Part shown: piece by piece, positions 10,601 to 18,309 of the stretch | How the letters are laid out: the number at the start of each line of letters is the position of its first letter | How positions within the stretch are numbered: the stretch's first letter is position 1 | Assembly (NCBI RefSeq): GCF_001610835.1 | Contig: NZ_CP011270.1 | Coordinates: 1,818,501-1,882,500 of the forward strand | Direction of reading: 5' to 3' | From: Planctomyces sp. SH-PL14 | GTDB taxonomy: Bacteria > Planctomycetota > Planctomycetia > Planctomycetales > Planctomycetaceae | Length of the DNA: 64,000 nt | The notes under the pieces: model-generated | Databases searched by the model: none | What the model was told of the DNA's origin: nothing | Seen by the model: only the letters and a program-made list of their open reading frames with translations | Position numbers and translations under genes: made by a program

Positions 10601-11142
10601 CCTCCCAGGCTCGGAGTGACAACGCCATAGAGCGAATAGCCGCCGATCATTCCCAGGGCCGACCCGCACACCGTCACCAGCCCCATCCAACCGTTGCCGG
10701 CGGTGAGCAGGGGAGGCGGGAGCATCTCGGGAATCGCCCCGTACTTGGAAGGGGCGAACAGGGCGCTTTGGGCCCCGATCAGGAACACGAGGAAGTAGAG
10801 GAACGTCAGGTTGCCCAGGACGAGCGCCAGGATCGCGAGGGCCATGATGACCACTTCGGCGACTTTGCAGGCAACGATGACGACCCGCTTGCTGTACCGG
10901 TCGGCCAGCGATCCGGAGAACGGGGCGAGCAGCAGGTAGGGGATCGTGAAGCAGGCCGCCCCCAGGACGAGCGCCGTATCGCTCCCGATCCGTCCCGTCC
11001 CCATCGCGTAGCAGACCGACAGCCACTTGAAGACGTTGTCGTTGATGCAGCCCAGAAGCTGCGTCAGGACAAGCCCAAGGAAGCTCCGGTTGCGAAGCGG
11101 CGAATCCGGCGGTGGGGGGAGACTGTCACTCGGCGGGGACAT
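7630..11142 (-). CDS. LplT-like MFS transporter / PlsC acyltransferase / acyl-ACP synthetase fusion (Aas-type)
   Basis: This 1170-residue protein joins three activities on one chain. Residues about 15-420 are a 12-helix MFS transporter like lysophospholipid flippase LplT. Residues about 440-630 are a PlsC-type acyltransferase with the NHVSWVD (HX4D) motif near 467 and an [11 protein letters not shown] motif. Residues about 690-1165 are an AMP-binding acyl-ACP/CoA synthetase with the [15 protein letters not shown]-loop near 815, the YGTTELSP motif and [14 protein letters not shown]. In E. coli LplT and Aas are separate neighbours that import and re-acylate lysophosphatidylethanolamine; the fusion implies the same repair pathway in the inner membrane. 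I chose the ATG at 11142 because the in-frame extension upstream is Arg/Pro-rich and unconserved. Confidence 0.93.
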   Translation of the reverse strand: MSPPSDSLPPPPDSPLRNRSFLGLVLTQLLGCINDNVFKWLSVCYAMGTGRIGSDTALVLGAACFTIPYLLLAPFSGSLADRYSKRVVIVACKVAEVVIMALAILALVLGNLTFLYFLVFLIGAQSALFAPSKYGAIPEMLPPPLLTAGNGWMGLVTVCGSALGMIGGYSLYGVVTPSLGGGLSPWELWPVIVALIGMAVAGTATAIMIEPLVAASPTRPLEIDPFSHTLPALRTLARETKLFRTALGIGFFWFLASLAQLNADPLGKEWLHLPQQSVGMLMAVLVLGLGGGSLLAGKWSEGKVELGIVPIGALGVVISSVLVYLTGRFVTADAPATHQVMFYLCAASLCLLGASAGLFDVPLESYLQHRTDPRLRGMILAATNFVVFLGILLSAAVFFVLKAVLGISPGAIFALAGLGTIPILIYALRLMPEITARFVFWLASHTVYRLQVVGRENIPERGGALIVANHVSWVDGILMLTSSSRFVRFLVYADYVRNPLLTGLAKVMHVIPIKASEGPRSIVMALKTAKEAVANGELVCIFAEGALTRTGQLQPFQRGLMKIVEGTNAPVIPAYLHGLWGSVFSFAGGKFFWKWPKHWPYRVAVHFGKPMPQPDDVSQVRLAVEQLGVDAVKSDKPYSPIPAVRFVQQCRETGKRIKVADSLGQEVSGTMLLLRTIIARRILERTTFAPDEQNIGILLPPSTGGCIANMAVSLSKRVAVNLNYTLSDDTLNYCIRTAGIKHILTSRQFLDRRPFKPEGAEFVFLDDLKDKVTKMDKAVAGLMAYALPTGIVTRMLGLHSVDPDETLSIIFTSGSTGEPKGVMLSHHNVASNIDAVDQLLHLEITDGLMGILPFFHSFGYTASMWLPLCFEPKGVYHFNPLDAKTIGKLVEKHKATILMSTPTFLKSYIKRVEPSQFASLDMVVVGAEKLPTDLAHQFHEKFKVMPSEGYGTTELSPVAAVNIPDHRSSEVQQKGTKLGTVGRPLPGVAAKVIDPDTGADLGVNREGLLLIKGPNVMKGYLQQPDKTAAVIRDGWYVTGDFAKLDDEGFIEITGRQSRFSKIGGEMVPHILLEEHLTRLTEDPSDEDAELRLAVTAVSDPNRGERLIVLHKPLKKPVPEVLKELSAMGLPNLWLPSADCFFEVERIPLLGTGKLDLKGIKDLAIARTQAS

Positions 11143-11503
11143 TCCGCAAGGTCTCGGCGTCAGTCCGGAAAGGTGGGGATGGGGCCCCTCGATCGCGCGG
11201 GCGCGGCGCCGCCCGGCCGTCGGACGAGGCTTCGTCCGCGTTTCCGGGTCGTCACCAGCGAGCTGAGTGCGAGCGGGCGTGGTCGAAGCGCGCAGACCGG
11301 TCACATTCCGCTCAGCAGCTTCGCCCCACAACTCTAGCTGTCGATCGAAATTCGGAGAACCAAACCGCTCCCCCGCGCGGGATGTTCACAATCTGCCTCA
11401 CGTCCGTCCCCTACAGGCGATCCAACCCCGGGCGACACAATCCCTCGGGACCGCTATCTTCGGAATCCCCGTCGTTCCGTGTCGAACCGGTGAGGTCCGT
11501 CCC
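11143..11503. other. 361-base divergent intergenic region
   Basis: This gap separates the minus-strand lipid fusion gene from the plus-strand secreted protein gene, so it should hold both promoters. I see no convincing -35/-10 pair, hairpin, repeat or small gene in it; the open frames crossing it are Arg/Pro-rich and lack start signals. Confidence 0.5.
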
Positions 11504-14221
11504 ATGCGTTCGATCGCGCTCCTGTGGTTCTTCCTCATCCCCGCCTGCGGCCGCGGGGAATCCCTGATCCTCGACCTGCGTGACGCGGAGACCACGCGCG
11601 GCTGGCGGGGACTGCACGACCTCGCCCCGCTGGAGCGGACCGCCAAAGGCCTCGTGACCCGGTCGACCGGCGACGACCCCTATCTGGCGACGACGCCCCT
11701 GAACGTTCCGGACGGCCGCCCGCTGATCCTGACGATGCGAGCCCGCAACCGCGCTGGGGGCTCGTTCCAGGTGTTCTATTACGCCGACGGCGACGGTCCC
11801 TCGGAGGGGCGCTCGGTCCGCTTCTCGCTCCCCGGCGGCGACCTGAGGGAAGTCTCCGTCGCCCTGCCGCCGCTGACGGCGAAGACGCGGTTCCGCTTCG
11901 ATCCCCCGGTCGGCGAAACGCTCCTCGAACGTGTCATGCTCGAACCGCGACTGGAGATTCCCGATCCGCCGCTTCCCAGGATTGATGCCGCCCGCGCGGA
12001 CCCGGCTGGTCCGGGACTTCACCACAGAACGTCCAGCCTCGTCTATTCGACGACGTCGTGGAACCACCTGGCTCTTTCGGTCGGCGGGAAGACGGTCGCC
12101 GTCGGACATCCGCGGCCCCTTGTCGGCTATCGTCAGGGAGACCAGGTCCGCTGGCTGGACATCAACGAGGCTCCTGGCGGGACGCAAACCGACGCCGCAG
12201 GTCCGCTCCTGACGTGTGTCCGGCGCGTTTCCGACCCCGATGGTGGAACCTGGACCTTTCGCCACGAGGTCGCGCCCGGTTCCTTGCCGGGCACGTTCAA
12301 CCTGGGAGCGACCGTCGCGTGCGATCAGCCGCGCGAGATCGTTTTCGTCCCGCTGCTGCTCGTCTGCCCTAGGCTCGGCACGTTCGGCGAAGCCAAGACG
12401 CAAGGGCTCTTCGCGGGAGTGGAGTACCTCGATCACGACCCCAGCCGGTCCGAGGCGGACGTCCGCGGTCCCGGAGCCGCGCGACGGGTCCCGGCGGCCC
12501 ACAAGGTCACGTTCCCCCTGATGGCGATCCACCACGACAACGCCTGGTCGGCCCTGCTCTGGCACCGGTCGAGCGAGGTCGCCCCGCTGTTCGATTCTCC
12601 GGACCGGACATTCGGTTCGGGCGCCCACCTGATGGGCCTGATCGCTCCGGGGCCGGATGCGAACCTCCGGACCGACGGGGATCTCTTCCCGTTCCGTCCG
12701 GGGCGGCTGGAAGCGAATCAACCGCTGACCGCGCGGGCCACGCTGGCAGCCGGCGAAGGGACAAGCGTCGTCCCGGCCATCGAAACGTACGTCGCCTCGC
12801 GGCCCGGAGCCGGCGCGTTCGCAGGATCCTCGTCGGCCAGCTCGCTGGCCGCCGCGGGACAAGGACTATCGCCGCTGCCGGAAATCGGCGATCCCCAGGC
12901 CCACCTGACCAACGCCGCGCGAGGCTGGCTCGACACCCCGATCCGCGACGGAGACCGGTTCCGGCACGCCCTCCCGGGGGAGACCTTCGCGGCCCAACCG
13001 GCCGCCGATGCCGCGTGGATGATGGAACAGCTCGCCCATCTTTCGAAGGACGCCGCGCTCTCCGGGCGGCTCCGCGAAACCGCCGAATCCGCCTGGAAAG
13101 CGGTGGAAGGGCGGGACCTGACGGCCCATCGGGTGGGGCACCTCACCACGCCGGTTGCCCCGCTCCTCCGCGGGGAGATGAAGGACTCGCTCCGTCATGC
13201 CCGGGAGCGGGCGGAAGCGGCCGATCGCCGTTTCGATCCGGAGGGGCGAATCCTCTACACACCGCGGCCGGACAAGGACTATTCAACGACGCACTGGTCC
13301 AAGGAGGCGAACGGGCTCGCGGCGCAGGTCGTGGCCCAGTTCCTCGAAGACGCGGCGTTCTCGGGAGACCGGGACCTGATCGCCCGCGCGGTCGGACGCC
13401 TCCGCGGCCTCGACAAGTTCGCCCGCACGGTCCCCCGAGGAGCGCAGACGTGGGAGATCCCGCTCCACACTCCCGACATTCTGGCCTCCGCCCACCTGAT
13501 CCGGGCCTACGTCCTCGGGTGGGAACTGACCGGCGAGCAGGCGTTGCTCGAATCCGCCCGCTACTGGGCCTGGACCGGCGTCCCCTTCGTCTACCTGGAA
13601 AACCCGACTCCGCAGCCGATCGGTCCGTACGCGACGATCGCCGTGCTCGGGGCCACGAACTGGGAAGCACCGCTCTGGATCGGCCTCCCGGTCCAGTGGT
13701 GCGGCCTGTGCTACGCCGACGCCCTCCTGCGTCTGGCGCGGCACGATGGCAGCGGTCCGTGGCAGCACATCGCCGAAGGAATCGCCCGCAGCGGTCTGCA
13801 GCAGGCCTACCCCGCCGACCATCCCCGGCACGGCCTGCTCCCCGACTCCTTTACGCTCGACATCCAGCAGCGGAACATCTTCGATATCAACCCGGGCACG
13901 CTCCACCCGGTCACGATGGCGGCCGTCTTCGGCCAGCCCCCGTATTCGCTGGCGAGCCTCGATTCGGGCAAGCTCCTGATTCACGCCGCCGGCCGGGTCG
14001 TCGCCACGGGAACGCCAGCGACGGAAGTCCACATCGGCGTCGTCCCCTCCTTTCCCGGACCATCGCGCGTCCTGATTCACGGCTGCGGTCCGCAGCCGCG
14101 GGTGAGCGTCGATGGCCGCGAGATCCCGCTCCAGAATGCCTCCACATGGCTTCCCGGGTCCCAGACCTGCGTGCTGACGATCACCGGGAAGGCGGCCATC
14201 GAGATCCGGCCCGCCGAGTGA
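11504..14221 (+). CDS. Large secreted protein, probable six-hairpin glycosidase-like
   Basis: A 905-residue protein with a signal peptide (MRSIALLWFFLIPACGRGES). A Cys occurs at residue 15 but the context is not a clear lipobox. The first half (about 20-470) is beta-rich. The second half (about 480-830) is helical with repeated Trp/His/Glu-rich segments: AAQPAADAAWMMEQLAHL, DYSTTHWSKEANGLAAQVVAQFL, ARYWAWTGVPFVYLENP, and ATNWEAPLWIGLPVQWCGLCYADALLRL. This pattern is reminiscent of alpha/alpha-toroid (six-hairpin) glycosidases. I cannot assign a glycoside hydrolase family or substrate. The ATG at 11504 is chosen because it begins the signal peptide. Confidence 0.75.
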   Translation: MRSIALLWFFLIPACGRGESLILDLRDAETTRGWRGLHDLAPLERTAKGLVTRSTGDDPYLATTPLNVPDGRPLILTMRARNRAGGSFQVFYYADGDGPSEGRSVRFSLPGGDLREVSVALPPLTAKTRFRFDPPVGETLLERVMLEPRLEIPDPPLPRIDAARADPAGPGLHHRTSSLVYSTTSWNHLALSVGGKTVAVGHPRPLVGYRQGDQVRWLDINEAPGGTQTDAAGPLLTCVRRVSDPDGGTWTFRHEVAPGSLPGTFNLGATVACDQPREIVFVPLLLVCPRLGTFGEAKTQGLFAGVEYLDHDPSRSEADVRGPGAARRVPAAHKVTFPLMAIHHDNAWSALLWHRSSEVAPLFDSPDRTFGSGAHLMGLIAPGPDANLRTDGDLFPFRPGRLEANQPLTARATLAAGEGTSVVPAIETYVASRPGAGAFAGSSSASSLAAAGQGLSPLPEIGDPQAHLTNAARGWLDTPIRDGDRFRHALPGETFAAQPAADAAWMMEQLAHLSKDAALSGRLRETAESAWKAVEGRDLTAHRVGHLTTPVAPLLRGEMKDSLRHARERAEAADRRFDPEGRILYTPRPDKDYSTTHWSKEANGLAAQVVAQFLEDAAFSGDRDLIARAVGRLRGLDKFARTVPRGAQTWEIPLHTPDILASAHLIRAYVLGWELTGEQALLESARYWAWTGVPFVYLENPTPQPIGPYATIAVLGATNWEAPLWIGLPVQWCGLCYADALLRLARHDGSGPWQHIAEGIARSGLQQAYPADHPRHGLLPDSFTLDIQQRNIFDINPGTLHPVTMAAVFGQPPYSLASLDSGKLLIHAAGRVVATGTPATEVHIGVVPSFPGPSRVLIHGCGPQPRVSVDGREIPLQNASTWLPGSQTCVLTITGKAAIEIRPAE

Positions 14222-14278
14222 ACACACGAACACAAATGGTGAGCTGCGCGACTCTTGGAGGACTCCGGCTCCCCGACA

Positions 14279-14307
14279 TTGCCCTCAGGCGGGACCGCTG
14301 TTATGCT
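14279..14307 (+). promoter_or_regulatory. Sigma70-type promoter for the 28-residue basic protein
   Basis: TTGCCC at 14279-14284 and TATGCT at 14302-14307 are separated by exactly 17 bases. This predicts a transcript beginning near 14314 with a leader of about 70 bases before the ATG at 14383. It is a match by eye to the housekeeping consensus, supported by the terminator after the gene. Confidence 0.5.
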
Positions 14308-14382
14308 TCCCGACCCGCCTCCCCCCGGAGGCCGGATTGTGTATTGCATTCCAGCACGTGAGAAAGGGGAGTCCGGCAAGTC

Positions 14383-14469
14383 ATGGGTGTGAAGAAGACA
14401 GGTAAAGGGCGGCGGAAGCAAGGTCGGAAGAAGCGTCGCATGCGTGCCCGGATTCGGCACCGCAAGTAA
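14383..14469 (+). CDS. 28-residue highly basic protein, bS22/AURKAIP1-COX24-like ribosomal candidate
   Basis: The ATG at 14383 opens a 28-codon frame ending in TAA. Sixteen of the 28 residues are Arg or Lys, beginning MGVKKTGKGRRKQG and ending RARIRHRK. The tail KKRRMRARIRHRK resembles the short AURKAIP1/COX24-type (bS22-like) ribosomal proteins of other phyla, which end in a similar basic RxRHxK stretch; this is my recollection of the family, not a search result. AAAGGGGA lies about 12 bases upstream. It has its own promoter-like site and a strong terminator, consistent with a monocistronic, highly expressed gene. It could alternatively be a nucleic-acid-binding microprotein unrelated to the ribosome. 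Confidence 0.8.
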   Translation: MGVKKTGKGRRKQGRKKRRMRARIRHRK

Positions 14470-14506
14470 TCTTCGTCGCCCTGTCAGACACTCATCGACA
14501 GTTGCC

Positions 14507-14528
14507 GGCCCCGTTTGGGGCCGTTTTC
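14507..14528 (+). terminator. Rho-independent terminator after the basic microprotein
   Basis: GGCCCC (14507-14512), GTTT loop and GGGGCC (14517-14522) form a perfect GC stem followed by GTTTTC. It lies 37 bases after the stop codon of the 28-residue gene and is the clearest intrinsic terminator in the window. Confidence 0.8.
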
Positions 14529-14577
14529 ATTGGTGGAGTGCGAGCGGGCGCCCGGACTTGGGCAGCGCCGGAAGGTG

Positions 14578-14728
14578 AAACACCAAGGCACCAAGACGGC
14601 ACAAAGGCCACCAAGGATTGGGGACAGGCTGCTGGACGGTCGTGCATTCGCGCCAGAAACGCTTGGCGAAACCAACTTCCTCCCTGTTTCCTTTGTGTTC
14701 TTGGTGCCACCTTGGTGCCTTGGTGTTT
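14578..14728. repeat. CACCAAGG-type foldback repeat, copy A1
   Basis: About 151 bases bounded by the inverted repeat AAACACCAAGGCACCAAG (14578-14595) and CTTGGTGCCTTGGTGTTT (14711-14728), an 18-bp perfect match. Further CACCAAGG-like units occur inside each arm. A second element of nearly the same length and ends lies at 43029-43180. There is no coding frame. I recall such CACCAAGG foldback units from other environmental bacteria but could not check. Confidence 0.85.
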
Positions 14729-14836
14729 AATCTCTTCGACGACGCTTTCGATGAGAGAACGGAACGGAGGGGATATGGAGCGCCCGACCTCTGCTCCTGA
14801 GCTTCGTCCGTAACCCTCGCCCCGCGAAGAGACCTC

Positions 14837-15691
14837 ATGCCCCTTCTCGACCGGGAAGAGTACATCGAGCAGGCTTACTTCTTCCGGGTCTACCGGGAGC
14901 GGATCGCGGAAAACGTCCCCTCCCAGGAAGTCCTGCGGATGGTCCGCGAGGAAATCCTCGCCACCACCAAGCTCCCGCTGGCGATCGACTTCCTCTGCGG
15001 CGAACTCGAACACCGGGGCCGGCTCTCTCCCGGAATGGGGCAGCTCGCCCATTACTTCACCCCCTTCCAGACGTTCCTCGTCGAGAAGGCGGAAGAGGAC
15101 AAATCGAAGTTCGACTTCCGGATCGCCCTCCAGGTCCTGGAACGGGAGGCGGGCCACCGGGCTGAGCACACGAACCCGGCCGCCCTGTTCGTCTACCAGT
15201 TCGAGTGCCTCGCCCGGAACCGGCTGGGGTACGACCACGGCCTCAGGGCGGTCGCTGCCGACCCGATCTACGGTCCGGAGTGGAAGGAGTGGATCGTCCG
15301 GGTCCGCAAGCAGCTCGGGACGGTCGACTTCCCGGACATGATCTACGCCCGCTCGGAGTACTTCCTCGAGGAGCTCCGCCGCCAGGAACGGAACCCGGAC
15401 CTCCCGGCCCCGTACCCGATGCTGTTCGGCCGGCAGGAAGGGCGGATCGCGAAAGCGAGCCACGGCCGCGACCCGCTCTACATGTTCGGAGCCCTCCAGC
15501 GTCAGCTCGGCTATCCGACGGTGCCGCGGCCGACCCCGGCTCGGACCGGCCCCCTCTTCGACCCCGCGACCGAGCTCCGGTTCCAGAAGGTCGAGACTCG
15601 GCTCATGCTCCTCGAACAGGAGTCGAAGGGGACCGTCGACCTTTCCAAGCTGGCATCGCCGTTCGCGACGGACGATCCTGATACCCAGTAG
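14837..15691 (+). CDS. Conserved hypothetical cytoplasmic protein
   Basis: A 284-residue soluble protein with no signal peptide or membrane segment. It is rich in Glu, Arg and Tyr with long predicted helices (EEYIEQAYFFRVYRERI, VPSQEVLRMVREEILAT, EFLEELRRQERNPDLP). The C-terminal 40 residues (ELRFQKVETRLMLLEQES) look like a short coiled coil. I do not recognise a family. Codon use and GC match the neighbours. It starts at an ATG 108 bases after the CACCAAGG repeat, and the App1-like gene follows 67 bases later on the same strand, so they may be co-transcribed. Confidence 0.8.
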   Translation: MPLLDREEYIEQAYFFRVYRERIAENVPSQEVLRMVREEILATTKLPLAIDFLCGELEHRGRLSPGMGQLAHYFTPFQTFLVEKAEEDKSKFDFRIALQVLEREAGHRAEHTNPAALFVYQFECLARNRLGYDHGLRAVAADPIYGPEWKEWIVRVRKQLGTVDFPDMIYARSEYFLEELRRQERNPDLPAPYPMLFGRQEGRIAKASHGRDPLYMFGALQRQLGYPTVPRPTPARTGPLFDPATELRFQKVETRLMLLEQESKGTVDLSKLASPFATDDPDTQ

Positions 15692-15758
15692 AGGCGAGCC
15701 GGCTGGGTGAGTGGAACCTCTCGCCATCGGACGCCGGAGTCATCAGGGAGTCGCGTCG

Positions 15759-16886
15759 ATGCGCTGGCCGGCCGCACTTCTGATGTGGGGAGGACTGATG
15801 CTGTCATCCGTTTTCGGGCAGGACCGGATCAAGAGCGACGAGCGGGTCGTCTTCTTCCCGACCGCCGGGACCTGGAATGACGAGACTCGCGAGTGGACCG
15901 CCGACATCCACGGCTGGATCTACGAGCCGGAGGTGAACGACTTCCTCCGCCGGCAGCTCACGGAGCGGATCCTCGCCGTCATGGGCCGCGGCCGAGACTG
16001 GGACGACGCGACCGAGGAGCGGCTTCGAGGCCGGATCTCCCGCTTCCTCTACGACAACGAGCGGTCCAAGCAGCTCCGCATCACGATCGGCGAAGCGGCC
16101 TGCGACCTAGAGCCCTCTGCGGCCGACGGCCATTTCACCGGCCAGGTCCGTATCCCGGAAGCCGTCCGCGGAAATCCTGGACGCGATGGGACAATTGAGT
16201 TCCGGCTGCTCGAGTCCGGCGAACAGGAGATCCGCGGGACTATCCATCTCCTGGCTCCCCGCGGCCTCTCGATCGTCAGCGACGTCGATGACACGATCAA
16301 GGTGTCGGACGTCCGCAACCGCCAGCGGCTCCTGGAACGGACGTTCCTCGAGGAGTTCGTCCCCGTCGAAGGGATGGCGGCCCTCTACCGGGACCTCGCC
16401 GACCGCGGCGCCACGATCCACTATCTCTCGAATTCCCCCTGCCAGCTCTATTTCGATCTGGAAGCGTTTCGGGCCGAGCATCGTTTCCCCGCGGGGACTT
16501 GGTCGCTGAACCGCTTCCGCCTGAAGGATCCCGGGAGCTGGGACCGGATGCTGACTCCCGAAGTCTCGAAGGGGACGCGGATCGAAGCGCTGCTCCGGCG
16601 GTTCCCGGGCCGGCAGTTCGTCCTTGTGGGCGACAGCGGCGAGCGGGATCCCGAGATCTACGGCGAACTGGCCCGCACGTTTCCCGAGCAGGTGCGGCAG
16701 GTCTGGATCCGCAGCGTCGACGAGACCGTCGATCGCGAGGCCCCGCGGTTCACGGCCGCCTTCCGAGAGGTGCCGGCCGATCGCTGGATTCTGTTCCGCG
16801 ACCCGGCCGTCCTGAAAGAGTCGCCCTTCGTCCGGACGTTGCGAGAGACCGCCCCCGTCCCCGCCCCGTCAGGCGGCCCGCGCTGA
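15759..16886 (+). CDS. App1-like phosphatase (DUF2183), exported
   Basis: A 375-residue protein with an N-terminal signal peptide (MRWPAALLMWGGLMLSSVFG). The C-terminal half matches the DUF2183/App1 catalytic domain of HAD-type phosphatidate phosphatases: SDVDDTIKVSDV contains the DxDxT motif near residue 180, HYLSNSPCQLY carries the second HAD motif, and FVLVGDSGERDPEIYGELA the third. Yeast App1 dephosphorylates phosphatidic acid; the bacterial substrate is not known. I chose the ATG at 15759, the start of the signal peptide. Its 3' end overlaps the convergent murJ gene by 18 bases. Confidence 0.9.
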   Translation: MRWPAALLMWGGLMLSSVFGQDRIKSDERVVFFPTAGTWNDETREWTADIHGWIYEPEVNDFLRRQLTERILAVMGRGRDWDDATEERLRGRISRFLYDNERSKQLRITIGEAACDLEPSAADGHFTGQVRIPEAVRGNPGRDGTIEFRLLESGEQEIRGTIHLLAPRGLSIVSDVDDTIKVSDVRNRQRLLERTFLEEFVPVEGMAALYRDLADRGATIHYLSNSPCQLYFDLEAFRAEHRFPAGTWSLNRFRLKDPGSWDRMLTPEVSKGTRIEALLRRFPGRQFVLVGDSGERDPEIYGELARTFPEQVRQVWIRSVDETVDREAPRFTAAFREVPADRWILFRDPAVLKESPFVRTLRETAPVPAPSGGPR

Positions 16887-18227
16887 CGGCGGCGAGTCTT
16901 CGTCGGCCGGAGTCGCGACCGCCATCGCGTCGTTCGAAAGTCCGCGGACCGTCAGGATCAGCGTGTAGGCCCAGGCGGCGACGACCGTCGCGGCGACGAC
17001 CCCGTGGATCCCCCATTCCCGCTCGGCGAGCCACATGCCGGGGACCAGGAGGGCAAAGACCGCCAGCCCCCAGCGGAGCGGCGTCGATGTGTTCTGCCGG
17101 GCATGGAATCCGGCCATCGCCAGCGACGTCAGGACCGCCGCGGGGACGCCGAGGATCGAGACCCGGGCCAGGTCGGCGACAAGCCGGGCGGCGTCATGAT
17201 CGAGCCGACCGTGGCGGAAGATCAGACCTACGACGGGGTCGGCGAGCCACTGGAAGGCGATGATGACCGGGACGAGTCCCAGGAGGATGAGCTGGGCCGA
17301 TGTCCGGATCATGGTCCGGGCGCCGTGGGAGTCGCCGGATTGAATCGCGCGGCTGATCCGCGGGAGGACGATCATCGAGATGACCGCGGTGCAGATCCCC
17401 GCCGGCAGTTCGCCGAGCTTGAGGGCGTACGACACCGCTGCGGCAGCGCCGGGCTGGTGACTGGCAAACGCGCGGGCCGTGACCGGCAGGAGGACCAGGA
17501 GACCGATTGCGGCGAGTGCCTGGACGTATCGCTGTCCGATCCCCGGCGGCAGCCGGTCAAACCGCAGGATCCGCGAGAACGCGCCGTTGAGACCGCCGTC
17601 CCGCGCGGCCGCGATCCCCTGCATGACAACGCGGGCGAGAGCTCCGGCGACGACCGCCCAGGCGGCGGTCCGTCCGGTGTGACCGGACGCGAACAGGCCG
17701 ATGACGAGAACTGCCGTCAGGTTGAAAGCCAGCGTTCCGAGCGTGGCGAAGGTCAGCCGCTGGTGAATCTGCAGGACCGCCGACAGGACCGCCGTCGCGG
17801 CACTGAGCGGGAACGCCAGCAGGGCGACGCGGGCCATCTGGAGAGCGGCCAAATGGTCGGCCCCGTCGAAGCCGGGGGCCATCAGCTCCACCCACAGGGG
17901 GGCGAGGCCCGCCAGGATCACCGCCAGGATCGATCCCAGCCCCGTGATCATCGTGAACGACTGTCCGAGGAACCGCCGGGCCGCCGGTTCGCCGTCGCGG
18001 CTCGCCTGGCGGTGGTATTCCGGGACCAGGACCGCCGAGACCGCGCCGCCGATCAGGAGGCTCGTCAGGAGGTCGGGGAGCGTCATGGCGAACATCGCCA
18101 GGTCGGCGGCCCGGGTCAGGCCGTAGACCCGCGCCAGAACCATTTCGCGCAGCAGTCCGGAGGCCCGTCCGAGGAGCATTCCTCCGGCCACCGTGAGAAC
18201 ACCAATAATGAGCGCCCGACTTCGCAT
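16869..18227 (-). CDS. murJ: MurJ/MviN-family lipid flippase
   Basis: A 452-residue polytopic membrane protein with 13-14 hydrophobic helices. MVLARVYGLTRAADLAMFAMTLPDLLTSLLIGGAVSAVLVPEY at the N-terminus is the characteristic MurJ opening, and the APGFDGADHLAALQMARVAL stretch also fits. MurJ flips lipid II; relatives of the MOP superfamily export other polyprenyl-linked sugars. Because it is the last gene of a surface-sugar operon, 82 bases after the asparagine synthase, it could be a dedicated flippase for that glycan. The ATG at 18227 (MRSRALIIGVLT) removes a poorly conserved upstream extension. Confidence 0.9.
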   Translation of the reverse strand: MRSRALIIGVLTVAGGMLLGRASGLLREMVLARVYGLTRAADLAMFAMTLPDLLTSLLIGGAVSAVLVPEYHRQASRDGEPAARRFLGQSFTMITGLGSILAVILAGLAPLWVELMAPGFDGADHLAALQMARVALLAFPLSAATAVLSAVLQIHQRLTFATLGTLAFNLTAVLVIGLFASGHTGRTAAWAVVAGALARVVMQGIAAARDGGLNGAFSRILRFDRLPPGIGQRYVQALAAIGLLVLLPVTARAFASHQPGAAAAVSYALKLGELPAGICTAVISMIVLPRISRAIQSGDSHGARTMIRTSAQLILLGLVPVIIAFQWLADPVVGLIFRHGRLDHDAARLVADLARVSILGVPAAVLTSLAMAGFHARQNTSTPLRWGLAVFALLVPGMWLAEREWGIHGVVAATVVAAWAYTLILTVRGLSNDAMAVATPADEDSPPSARAA

Positions 18228-18309
18228 TCTGTTTTCAATTCGCCTCCGAAGGAGGCTGGGAAGGATCCGGGGGGCCGCTCCGTCTCGGAGGCGGCACCAC
18301 GGTCGATCC

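Noticed and set aside
7813..11337. A 1174-residue open frame opposite the lipid fusion gene
   Set aside because: It is the antisense of a gene with convincing MFS, PlsC and AMP-binding motifs and shows no domain of its own.
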